Shown here in pieces: positions 12,184-24,690 of a stretch of 64,000 nt of DNA. Source of the DNA: Sapria himalayana (lineage: Eukaryota > Streptophyta > Magnoliopsida > Malpighiales > Rafflesiaceae); NCBI GenBank assembly GCA_029783825.1, contig JAREIK010008063.1, positions 1 through 64,000 on the forward strand, read 5' to 3'. Both the position numbers and the translations under genes were made by a program. A model generated the notes under the pieces. It was not told the origin of the DNA and ran no database searches. It saw only the letters and a program-made list of their open reading frames with translations. The first letter of the stretch is position 1, and the number at the start of each line of letters is the position of its first letter.

Positions 12184-13151
12184 TCGGGGTGCTCATGAGA
12201 CGGGATGGGATGGGGATTACAAATCTCCAGTCCCTTCCAACAGTTCGTAGATTTTTTTTTGAAGATCTAGACACTTCCCATAGGTTGAAAATATCGAGAT
12301 GGGATAGGACGGAGATCGGGGATTTTGGGTAGGAGAAAACAGTTCTGGGACAGAACGGAGTTTGGACATTTTTTTCAATTTATTTTTTTCAAACCCGCCA
12401 AGTTAGTTCATGTGGAAACCTTTTGTTGTACCATTTATCATTCCTTAGTTATGTATCTTTCAAACTCAAATTGGGCCAATTTTGTTTCGTCAAATAGGCT
12501 GAATACCGCAAATGAGTTACATTACCTTGTCAAAAGCTTTGATGTACAGAAATGGATAGAAATTTTAATAGAATTGGACCGAGTTGTGTGCTTAATTTGG
12601 TTGTTTGTTTTTTCACAAGTTGGATTTGTTCAGCCAAGTGAAATTTAACCATAATAGCAATACTACATTTTTTAAATAATTACTTAAAAGATTAAGGAAT
12701 AGCTAAAGATTACCACAAACATTACTAGCAGCAATTACTTCTTAAGTAATTGCTAAATTTAGGCAGCTTAATATAACAAAAAAAATACAACTAATAACAA
12801 CCATGATAATAATCATTTCAAAGGTCAGTCCCGGAACACAACGAAAATCCAAACCCAATTAATTATCTCTTCTATAACTCATCCATTTTCTTCCTCCACT
12901 GTAGAAGGACAACCAAAGATGAAAACTTGTTAATCATGTAGATATAAATTTCTAAGAAGAAAGAGTAATAAAAAAACAAAATATTACCTAAAACAATTTA
13001 ATACACCCATTCTAAATTTAGTTGGCCAACTATAGTTGGAAGAATATTTGGATCTTGTGACCCCTCTAAAAATTGTAATTGAACCATATTTTTATTAAAT
13101 TGAATGAATAAAATAATTAAAAGTGAAATTAAAATTTACAAGATTTGTATA

Positions 13152-15282
13152 CTAACCTGATTCATTATCATCAAGGTCTTGAACTCATTCTTCAATTTCA
13201 ATAAGTTTGTTTGAGCTTCTCAACCAATCTTGTAGACATATGAGAACTTCAGCTGTAATAGGTGTTAAAGAACTCCTAAATTTATCTAAAGTTCTCCCCC
13301 CCATTGCTAAATGTATATTCGTAGGCCACAGTAGATGCTTGGATAGCAAATACATCTCTTGCTACATTTTCCAAAATATGATACCTAACCTCATTTACCT
13401 TCCACCAGTTTAGAAGATCAAAATCAATTCTATTTTTTTCTAGTTTGTCCTCTATGTACCTATCCAACTCTTCCAAAGCTACGACTTCTTCTTCTTTCTC
13501 CAATTCAACAAAAAAAGCATCAACATAAGTATCACTACCATCAAAGAAATCATCATTTTTCTTCAAAACAGTAGAAGAGAAATCATCTTCTTTTGATTCA
13601 TCTTCATTTAAATCATTATAATCATCCATCATCTCATTTAAATTATTTATAAACTTTTTCACCAACTTTTTAGCCAATTCCTCACCATAATGCTAAGTGT
13701 ACTTAACCTTGAGATATTTGAGCTTATATCTAGGATCCAACACTCTTCTAGAAAAAGCATAATATTTGTTGACTGAAGAGAACCCAAATATTTGTTGAAT
13801 TTATGCCTCATTTTGATACCAATTTCAGACACCATTGTATCTCTACTATTTTCACAAAGCTCAATATTTTAAAAATTTGAATAATCTTAGAAAAATAAAC
13901 ACTAGAGGTAGAATATTATGAGCCAAAAAATTTACAAGTTACCTCATAAAAAGTTTTCAAGAAACGAGCCAAAATTTTGGCTTTTGTTCAGTCTCTCTCA
14001 GTTTGAACATTTGAACCAAACTTTTTCAAAAACCTTTTGTCATTGTCCACCAACTTATCAAATTCTTTTTGATATTTTATATCAGTTTGTAGCATCAAAT
14101 AAGTTGAATTCCATCTTGTAGGACAATCTAATTGTAATGAAGATTCATATGTCAAGTTTTCTTCTTCAACACATAACTAAACATATCTAATCTTTTGGGA
14201 CTGCTCCTCATATGTTTCACCACACCTCTAATTTTTTGAATACCACCCTCAACTACTGCAATGCCATCTCTGACAATTAATTTTATGATATGAGCACAAC
14301 ATCTCATATGAAAATACTCGCCTCTCAAAGGTACAACACTTTTCTTCACAAGCCTTTTTTTCAATTGTTCAACTACAACATCATTATTTGATGCAATGTC
14401 AACAGTAATGAACATCAAATTTCTCAAACCCCATTCATTCATGCAAAACTCAATATCATTTCTAATATTACTTTTAATTACTCAAATGATCAAATGCCTT
14501 TTATGCATATTCCATTGAGAATCAATTAAATGAACAGACAAGCATATATAAGACAAACTTTGAATGCTAGTCCCAGTATCGGTAGTCAATGAAACTCTAC
14601 AACAATCAGATGATATGCTATCAAATAATTTCTCCTTTCCCTTCACAAACAAAGAAAAACAATCCCTCAGTGTAGAGTGCCTAGATGAAATTTTGAATTG
14701 AGGCACACTAACTTCATAAAACTCCTTGAACTCATCCCTCTCATCAAAACAAAAAGGCAATTCATCTTTTATGATCATTTTCACCAAAGCCTCCCTAACA
14801 AGTTGTTGATCAAATTGCCAACAAGTTAATTTGTTATCCTCTGAAATAGTACATTTAGTGAAACTCAACAAAGACTGTGACTTGTCTTTACCTTTGTGAG
14901 CTTCTATTAATTCTTTTTTGTGTGAAAATTTCCTACAAGTCTATCTCAGGTATTTCCATAAACCTGAAGTACCTTGATCACTTTTTGCCAAATATTCTTT
15001 CATACATAATATACAAGCTACCCTACCAGTTTCATTTCCCACTGAATCAACTAATATCTCATAAGTTTACAAAACAGCAGACTTATACTTTTTATGAGCT
15101 TGAGGTTCAGATGTACCTAGTCTTTTTTTTACAATTAGAATTGAAGAACTTGTAATAACAATAGGAGGGTTCGTGAAAGGATGATGATTGGATTTACTAG
15201 TACTTTGATCATTTGAAATGTGATCATCTTCAATTTATTGTGTTTTTCATTTACCGCTGGATTGTGCCATCTGCATTGCCAT
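13152..15282 (-). pseudogene. hAT-1 transposase pseudogene, copy A
   Basis: Remnant of a BED-finger hAT transposase (RICESLEEPER-like), which would cut and paste hAT DNA in the nucleus. The likely ATG is at 15282. In order on the minus strand: a BED-finger remnant near 14930-15060 with CILCMKEY and a later C; the first catalytic aspartate region near 14560-14590, reading LTTDTGTS where the usual TW is TG; the CCAH motif near 14300; and the C-terminal dimerisation domain at 13282-13677 (DFDLLNWWKV, SNGG). The family end NNESG then stop is at 13152. Several stops and frameshifts break it, including one at the C run near 13300, one near 14152 and a 12-bp loss near 14470 relative to copy C. Non-functional. 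Confidence 0.88.
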
Positions 15283-15643
15283 TAATTAATATGATATATA
15301 AAGCAAGAATATATATAAATATTTGAAACAAGCAAGCTCTACAATACTGACTGTAACACATTTAGCCCACTCATTCGGCCCAACCACAAAACCACAACCA
15401 ATACTCAACAAAACTAACTGAGACACATAATAATAATAATTAATCACTCAATTCTTGTGAGAAAAACAAACCTAAAGGCTGGTGGCATCTTAGACACGGT
15501 GGAGGCAACCAGTAGTGCGACGAACAAGGGCTGGACCTAACTTAACATGGCAGGAATGGCGTGAGGTGTCCTGGAACTCGTTGGAACAGGAATAGATGAT
15601 TTGGAATTGGATGGGCATTAGCGGAATCGATGGCATCTTCATG

Positions 15644-15644
<1 letters not shown>

Positions 15645-15689
<45 letters not shown>
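15645..15689. repeat. (TA)n microsatellite in hAT-1 copy A
   Basis: About 22 TA units in the 5' leader side of hAT-1. The homologous run in copy C (60227-60245) is only about 19 bp, so the tract has changed length since the two copies separated. Confidence 0.95.
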
Positions 15690-15691
<2 letters not shown>

Positions 15692-15891
15692 CAGGTTCTA
15701 GTATTAGTTTTTTAGGACGGGACAGTTCTCGGGATGGATATTGCTTAAGATCAGGAACCTTCCCAAAAGAAAAAATACGTGACAGAATGGAATGGGAAAA
15801 CTCAAAGTCAATGGATTTTTCTCAGTTAAGATTCTTTCGGGACAAGACTTCGGGTCGGGTCACAAATCTCCGAGTCCCGTGAGCAGTCATA

Positions 15892-15899
15892 CTAAATGC
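15892..15899. repeat. Right 8-bp target duplication of hAT-1 copy A
   Basis: CTAAATGC, identical to 12176-12183. It is followed by satellite ATATAAAGTTAAATCAGTAAAC, as in uninterrupted monomers. Confidence 0.92.
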
Positions 15900-18800
15900 A
15901 TATAAAGTTAAATCAGTAAACTCCTAAATCACGTAATGCCTAAATACATAAACATTAAACCGCTAAATACTACTTAATAATTAATAAATCTAATTTTTTT
16001 TGCTATTTATTATATTTTTAAATATTCATTTTAATTATTTATTAGTGTATTTATTTAGAAATATTTATTACAAAATAAATTATGAGTGGGACAAATATAA
16101 TTTAAATAATATATTATTTATCTAATAAAAATATAAGCTTATAAAAGAAGTCTAAATTTAAAAATTAAAAATTATTATCAAGTAATATAAGTTATTTAAT
16201 TTTGAATAAATTTGGATTTTGTAAATATTTTTTAATTAATATCTATCTTAATATTAATAATTTAAAAATTTAATTTTTCATCATTATTATAATATCTATC
16301 AATAAAATTATTTATTTTGAATTTATATGATATATAATTATTAATATTATTATAACAAAATATTGTATTAAAATTTCAAAAAAATTTAAATATTATTATA
16401 TTTTCAAATGTTGTAACCTATGAAAATGATAAAAAATTATAAAAATTTTTTTTGTTAATTTATTTTTTTAAATAAAACTTATAAACCACTAAATGCCTAA
16501 AAACATAAATCGCTAAACTCTTAACGACAAAACCTCAAAGTACATAAATCATTAAACTAGTATATATTAATAATAAATCATAAATCTCATTTTAATTTTT
16601 ATTCAGTATAATTTTAAATTTTTATTTTAATTATTTATCAATTTATTTTATAGAATAATAAATTACAAAATAAATTATTAGTGAGAAAAATCATATTTAT
16701 ATTAAACCGGTATTCCTAAATAATAAATAATAAATCTCATTTTTTTCATTATAATTTTAAATATTCATTTTAATTATTTATTTGTTTATTTATATATAAA
16801 TATTAATTACAAAATAAATTGAGTTAGACAAATATAATTTATATAAATTATTTTTCATCAAAAAATTATTGAAAAACTTTTTAAAAGAAAAAAAAATTTC
16901 AAAACAAAAAATTATTATATAGTAATATATTTTGCTTTTCGTCTAAATCATTTTAGGTTTTGTAATTATATTTTAATTGATATCTATCTTATTAATAATA
17001 GATTATTAATTTATTTTTTGATCATTATTAAAATATTTATCAATAAAATTGTTTATATTTAATTTATATGATATATAAATATAATGATTATTATAACTAA
17101 ATATTGTATTCACATTTAAAAAAAATTAAAATTTATTATATTTTCAAAGGTTATAACTATTGAAAATATCAAAAAATAATAAAAATAATTTTTTTATTTT
17201 TTATTTTTTTAATAAAACCTATAAACCACTAAATGCATACACAGTTAAATCAGTAAACTCCTAAACCTCTTAATGCCTAAATACATAAACCATTAAACCG
17301 TAATATACTACTTAATAAATAATAAATCTAATTTTTATTTCTATTTATTATACTTTTAAATATTCATTTTAATTCTTTATTAGTTTATTTTTATAGTAAT
17401 ATTTATTACAAATTAAATTATGATAGCGACATATATATTTTAATTAATTTATTTTTAATCAAAAAAAAATATATGCTTATAAAAGAAGTAAAAATTTAAA
17501 AATTAAAAATTATTATCCAGTAATATATTTTACTTTAATTTTGAATCAATTTGGGGTTTGTAAATATTTTTTAATTAATATCAATCTTTTTATTAATAGT
17601 TTATTAATTTAAATTTTGATCATTATTATATTATATATCAATAAAATTGTTATATTGAATTTATATGATATATAATTATTAATATTATTATAACTAAATA
17701 TTGTATTAACATTTCAAAAAATTTTAAATATTATTATATTTTCAAAGGTTATAACCTATGAAAATGAGAAAAAATTTCAAATTTTATTTCGTTATTTTAT
17801 TATTTAAATAAAACCTATAAACCACTAAATGCCTAAAAACATTAATTGCTAATTTCCAAAACGACAAAACCTATAAATAGTTAAACTATTAGATAGGTGT
17901 ACATGAATAAAAAATAATAAATCTCAATTTAATTTTTATTTTGTATAATTTTAAATTTTTATTTTAATTATTTATTAGTTTATTTTTATAGAAATATCAA
18001 TTACAAAATATATTATTAGTGAGACAGATCTAATTTAAATAATTTATTTTTCATCAAAAAAAAAATATATCCTTATAAAAAGAGCCAAAACTTTAAAAAC
18101 AAAAATTTATTATTTAGTAATATATTTTATTTTTATTTTGAAACATTTTAGATTTTGTAATTTTATTTTAATTTATATTATTCTTATTAATAATAGTTTA
18201 TTTATTTTTTATTGATCATTATTATAATATCTATTAATAAAATTATTTATATTGAGTTTACATTATATATAATTATTAAGATTATTATTATTGAATATTA
18301 TATTCACATTTAAAAAAAATTAAAAATTATTATAATTTCAAAGGTTATAGCCTTCAAAAATTAGAAAAAATCAAAAAATTAAATTTTTTATTTTTTCATT
18401 CTTTAAATATAAACTATAAATCACTAAAGGCCTAAACACTTAAATCACGAAACCCCAAAACCCCTAAATACTTAAACCATTAAACTAGTATATCCTGAAT
18501 AATAAATAATAAATCTCTATTTTATTTGTATTCTTTATAAATTTAAATATTCATTTTAATTATTTATTAGTTTATTTTTATAGAATTATAAATTAAAAAT
18601 TAATTATTAGGAAGAAAAATATAATTTAAATAATTTACTTTTAATAACAAAAAATATAAACTTATAAAAAGAAGCAAAACATCAAAGAAAATATTATTTT
18701 GTAATATATTTTACTTTGATTTTGAATAAATTTATGTTTTGCCAATATATTAAAAATAATATCTATCTTATTAATAATAGTTTATTAATTTATTTTTTGA

Positions 18801-21408
18801 TCATTAATATAATATATTTCAATATAATTATTTATATTGAATTTACATGATATATATTTATTAAGATTATCATAACTAAATATAGTATTCAAATATGAAA
18901 AATATTTAAAAATTGATATATTTTCAAAGTTTATAACCTTCAAAAATGAGAAAAAATAACAAAATTAAATTTTTTGTTATATCATTGTTTAAATAAACCT
19001 TATAAACCATTAAATACCTAAATACATAAATATCTAAACTCCTAAACCCCGAAGCCCCTAAATACGTAAACCTTTAAACTCGTAAACCTTAAATATAATT
19101 TAAATAATTTATATAAATATTAATTACAAAATAAATTATGAGTGATACAAATATAATTTAAATAATATATTTTTCATCAAAAAAAATATATAAGCTTATA
19201 AAATAATGCAAAAACTAAAAAAAATTATTATTTAGTAATAAATTTTACTTTGATTTTGAGTTATTTTATGTTTATTAATTATATTTTAATTTATATCTAT
19301 CATATTAATAATAGTTTATTAATTTGTTTTTTAAAATTTAATATAATATCTATCAATAAAATTGTTTATATTTAGTTTATATTATATATAGTTATAATAT
19401 TTATTATTACTAAATATTGTATTCATATTTTTAAAAAATTTTAAAATTATTATATTTTTAAATGTTATAACCTTTGAAAATTTGAAAAAATATCAAAATT
19501 AAATTTTTTGTTATTTCATTGTTTGAATAAAACTTATAAACCATTAAATGCCAAAATACTTAAATCAATAACTTCTAGATCTCGAAAACCCTAAATAGAT
19601 AAATTTTTAAAACATGTATATCCTAAATAATAAATAATAAATCTCATTTTGATTTTTTTCATGATAATTTTAAATTTTATTTTATTATTTATTTGTTTAT
19701 TTTTATATAAATATTAATTACAGAATAAATTATAAGTTATACAAATATAATTTATATAAATTAATTTTCGACAACAAAATATCGATAAACTTAATAAAAG
19801 AAGAAAAAAATTTAAAACAAAAAATTATTATATAGTAATATATTTTGCTTTTTTCTGAATCATTTTGGGTTTTGTAATTATATTTTAATTGATATCTAAC
19901 TTATTAATAATAGATTATTAATTTATTTTTTGATCACTATTAGAATATTTATCAATAAAAATATTTATATTGATTTTATATGATATATAAATTTAATAAT
20001 TATTATAACTAAATATTGTATTCACTTTTGAAAAAAATTTTAAAATTTTTATATTTTTAAAGATTATAACCTTTGAACATGTGAAAAAATAAAAAAAAAT
20101 AATTTTTATTGTTATTTCATTGTTTAAATAAATCACTAAATGGCTAAACAGTATAAATAACTAAACTGCAAAATCTCGATTCCCCTATATTGATAATCCT
20201 TTATACCGGTATACCCTAAATAATAATAAATAAATCTCTTTTTTATTTGTTTTCATTATAATTTAAAAAATTCATTTTGATTGTGTTAAGTTATATATAT
20301 ATATATATATAAATTATAAAATAAATTATGAGTTAAAAATATAATTTATAAAAATTATTTTTCATCAAAAAATAGATAAGCTTATAAAAAGAATAAAAAT
20401 TTAAAAACAAATAATTATTATTAAGTAATATATTTTGCTTTGCTTTTAAATCATTTTAGGTTTTGATATTATATTTTAAGTAATATCAATCTTATTCATA
20501 ATAGATTTTTAATTTATTTTTTGATAATTATTAGAATATCAATGAATAAAATTGTTTATATTGAATTTATATGATATATAATTATTATGATTATTATAAA
20601 TAAATATTTATTTACTTTTGAAAAAAATTTAAAAATTATTATATTTTCAAAGGTTTTAATCTTAAAAATGAGAAAGAATACAAAAAATAAATTTTTTGTT
20701 ATTTCTTTTTTAAATAAAACCTATAGACTACTAAATGTTTACTTACTTAAATTAGTAGCTCATAAAACCTGAAACCCCTAAATACTTAAACCTTATAACA
20801 GGTGTATACTACTTAATAAATAATAAATCACATTTTTATTTCGATTTATTATAATTTTAAATATTTATTTTAATTATTTATATTTTAATTTTTAGAAAAA
20901 TTAATAACAAAATAAATTTCGAGTGAGACAGATATTATTTAAATAATTTATTTTTAAACATAATAAAATATAAGCTTATAAAAAGATGGAAAAATTAATA
21001 AATTTAATATTATATTTTAGTAATATAATTTTATTTGATTTTGAATCATTTTGTGTAATGTAAAAATATTTTAATTAATATTTATCTTATTAATAATAGT
21101 TTATTAATTTAATTTTTGATCATTATTATCATATCTATCATTAAAATTATTTATATTGAATTTATATGATATTTAATTAATAAGATTAATATAATTATAC
21201 ATGGTATTCACATTTCAAAAGATTTTAAAAATTATTTTATTTTTAAAGGTTATAACCTTTTAAAATCTAAAAAAAATCAAAAAAAATTTTTTTTATTATA
21301 TAAATAAACCCTATATACCACTAAATGCCTAAAAACATAAATTGCTAAACTTCTAAACGACAAAACACCTAAATAATTGATCCATTAAACTGGTATACCA
21401 TATATAAT
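15892..21408 (+). repeat. A+T-rich satellite array, block 4
   Basis: About nine monomers with dyads near 16405, 17147, 17745, 18340, 18925, 19467, 20058, 20650 and 21242, spaced about 540-600 bp apart. From 16690 on, the monomers match 1-4651 in order and subtype. For example, the TATATCCTGAATAAT variant occurs in both. This marks the start of the second copy of the large duplicated block. Confidence 0.93.
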
Positions 21409-21993
21409 TGTTGGGCAATTGTGCTTCCATGGTAGTGAGATCGAGATATGGAAACACATAAAGAACAGAAAACAAGCAATATATATATCCCAATTCAGCA
21501 ACCATCCATTATAGAATCAAAAAATGAGAAATAAACATTGAAAATAATGTGGTTCACTAGTCATTTAATACGACTTGCTAAATTCACCAGAAAATGATTA
21601 TGCGTTACAGATTAAAACAACAGAAATGTCTTACGGTATGTAGCACACAAAATAGTCGCAATAGATCACACAGAGAGGAGAGAGAGAGAGAGAGGGAGAG
21701 ACAATGAACAGTTCCATGGGTCCAAAAACTGGCACCCGAAAATAAAATTACAAAACATTTTATATTAAAATTTCTTTCGGTTCATTTAACCGAAGCGGGT
21801 CGGATCATGAGAGGGGTCAGGCTCTACTCCAATTTCTACCCGCTATCCGGTCAGCGAGACCTCCGTTATTGTGTTACTGCTGCATCCCCGCCCTCTTAAT
21901 ATTTCGTTTCCTACACTTTCATGAAAATATTAAAAAAGAAAAAATATTTTGTTATACAAACAGATTATCAAAAATTAAATCACATATACAGCA
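21409..21993 (-). mobile_element. Solo-LTR-like insertion P, copy B
   Basis: A 585-bp homologue of 4652-5224 at the same place in the same monomer subtype, starting TGTTGGGC and ending CAGCA. ATAAT target duplications are at 21404-21408 and 21994-21998. The terminal TGTTG/CAGCA pair is a closer short inverted repeat than in copy A. The GA run near 21675-21700 is longer than in copy A. Shared position and target duplication show that it was copied with its surroundings rather than inserted twice. Confidence 0.6.
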
Positions 21994-24690
21994 ATAATAA
22001 ATCTTAAATCTCATTTTAATTTGCATTCATTTTAATTTTGAATATTCATTTTAAATATTTATTAGTTTATTTTTTATATAAATATTAATTATAAAATAAA
22101 TAATTAGTCAGACAAATATAATATTAATAATTTACTTTTAATAAAAAAAATATAATCTTATTAAAAGAAGTAAAAATTTAAAACAAAAAATCATTATTTA
22201 GTAATAAATTTTAGATTGATTTTGAATAATTTTAGGTTTTGTAATTATATTTTAATTTATATCTATCATATTAATAATAGTTTATTAATTTATTTTTTGA
22301 TAATTGATATCATATCTATCAATAAAATTATTTATAATTAGTTTATATTATATATAATTATAATGATTAATATTACTAAATATTTTATTCACATTTTAAA
22401 AAAATTTTAAAATTATAATATTTTCATATGTTATAACCTTTCAAAATGTGAAAAAATAACAAAAAATTTTTTTTGTTATTTCATTGTTTAAATAAATCCT
22501 ATAAACCACTAAATGCCTAAATACTTAAATCAATAACTCCTCAATCTCGAAAACTCTAAATAGATAATCATTTTAAACCGGTATACCCTAAATAATAAAT
22601 AATAAATCTCAATATTATTTTTTTCATTATAATTTAAAATATTCATTTTAATTATTTATTCGCCTATTTTTATATATTTATTAATTACAGAATAAATTGA
22701 GTTAGACAAATATAATTTATATAATTATTTTCATAAAAAAAATATAGATAAACTTTTTAAAAGAAAAAAAATTCAAAACAAAAAATAATTATATAGTAAT
22801 ATATTTTGATTTATTTCTGAATCATTTTAGGTTTTGTAATTATATTTATTGATATCTATCTTATTAATAATAGATTATTAATTTATTCTTTGATCATTAT
22901 TAAAATATTTATCAATAAAAATATTTATATTGAATTTAGATGATATATAAATATAATGATTATTATAACTAAATATAGTATTCACTTTTGAAAAAAATTT
23001 AAAAATTATTATATTTTCAAAGGTTATAACCTTTGAAAATATCAAAAAATAAAAAAAATAAATTGTTTATGTATTTTTTTAAATAACACCTATAACCACT
23101 AAATGCATACACAGTTAAATTAGTAAGCTCCTAAACCCCGTAATGCCAAAATACATAAACCATTAAACCGCTATATACTACTTAATAATTAATAAATATA
23201 ATTTTTAATTCTATTTCTTATACTTTTAAATATTCATTTTAATTATTTATTAGTTTATTTTTATTGAAATATTTATTACAAAATAAATTATTAGTGCGAC
23301 AAATATAATTTAAAAAATATATATGCTTATAAAAGAAGTAAAAATTTAATAATTAAAAATTTATATCCAGAAATATATTTTACTATAATTTTGAATCAAT
23401 TTGGGTTTTGTAATTGTTTTTTAATTAATATCTATCTTAATATCAATAGTTTATAAATTTAATTTAGATCATTATTTTAATATATAACAATAAAATTTTT
23501 ATTGAATTTATATGATATATAATTATTAATATTATTATAACTAAGCATTGTATTCACATTTCAAAAAATTTTAAAAATTATTATATTTTTAAAGGTTATC
23601 ATCGTTGAAAATGAGATAAAATAACAAAAATAAATTTCTTGTTATTTTATTGTTTATATAAAACCTATAAACTACTAAATGCCTAAATGCTTAAATCATT
23701 AAACTCCTAAACCCCAAACGTCCAAAACCCCTTAAATACCAAAACATTTAAACCATCTTTAAAGGTTTAAGTATTTATAAATAATATATAAATATCTATC
23801 AATAAATAATAGTTAATTAATTGATTTTTTGATCATTATTATATTTATATTTATATTTAGTTTATTAATATCTATTAATAAAATTGTTTATTTATAATAT
23901 ACATGATATATAATTATTAAGTTTATTATAACTAAATATTATATTCACATTTGGAAAAAATTAAAAAATTATTATATTTATAAAGGTTATAACCATCAAA
24001 ATTGATAAAAAATTTGAAAAATATTTTTTTTGTTATTTCATTATTTAAATAAAACATATAAACTACTAAATGCCTAAACACTTAAATCACTAAACTCTTA
24101 AACTCCTAAATACTTAAACCATTAAACCTGTATACCCTAAATTATTAATCATAAATCTCATTTTTATTTGTATTCATTATAATTTTAATATTCATTTTAA
24201 TTATTTATTAGTTTATTTTTATATAAATATTAATTGCAAAATAAAATTAAGAATGAGACAAATATAATTTAAATAATTTATCTACATCAAAAAAATGTAT
24301 AATCTTGTAAAAAGAATGAAAATTTTAAAAATAAAAAATTATTATTTAGTAATATATTTTACTTTGATTTTGAATCGTTTTAGGTTTTGCAAATATATTT
24401 TAATTAATATCTATATTATTAATAATAGTTTATTAATCTATTTTATGATCAGTATTATAATATCGATCAATAAAATTATTTATATTGAATTTACAAGATA
24501 TTTAATTTGTATGATTATTATAATTAAATATTATATTAACATTTGAAAAAAAATTAAAAATTATAATATTTTCAATGGTTATAACCTTGAAAATGAGAAA
24601 AAATCATAAAATTTTTTTTTATTTAATTATTTAAATAAAACCTACAAACCACAAAATACCTAAATACTTAAATTACTAAACTCCTAAACC
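21994..24690 (+). repeat. A+T-rich satellite array, block 5
   Basis: Monomers with dyads near 22425, at 23013-23040 (perfect 28 bp), near 23590, 23975 and 24570. The 23590-23975 unit is the truncated 385-bp monomer that precedes every Q module. Block 2 has fewer monomers in the same interval, so copies A and B differ by monomer gain or loss. Confidence 0.92.

Larger units (their letters stand above)
12184..15891 (-). mobile_element. hAT-1 transposon, copy A (decayed)
   Basis: A 3708-bp hAT element bounded by the 8-bp direct repeat CTAAATGC. The left end reads TCGGGGTGCTCATGAGACGGG. The right end, read inward on the minus strand, is close to TAGGG(C)TGCTCACGGGACT as seen best in copy C, so the terminal inverted repeats are imperfect. 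Both ends are G+C-rich with repeated GGGAC/GGGAT motifs, typical subterminal transposase-binding DNA. The transposase lies on the minus strand (13152-15282) and is broken. Roughly 12361-13151 is non-coding 3' DNA, and 15283-15700 is leader sequence with a TA microsatellite. It cannot be autonomous. Confidence 0.92.

Noticed and set aside
12325..12648. Plus-strand 107-codon open frame at the 3' side of hAT-1 copy A (and 53559-53750 in copy C)
   Set aside because: It lies in the non-coding end of the element, opposite to the transposase strand. It is broken in the other copy and resembles no protein.
14877..15155. Plus-strand frame over the hAT-1 BED region (and 59460-59714 in copy C)
   Set aside because: An antisense shadow of the transposase N-terminal coding region.
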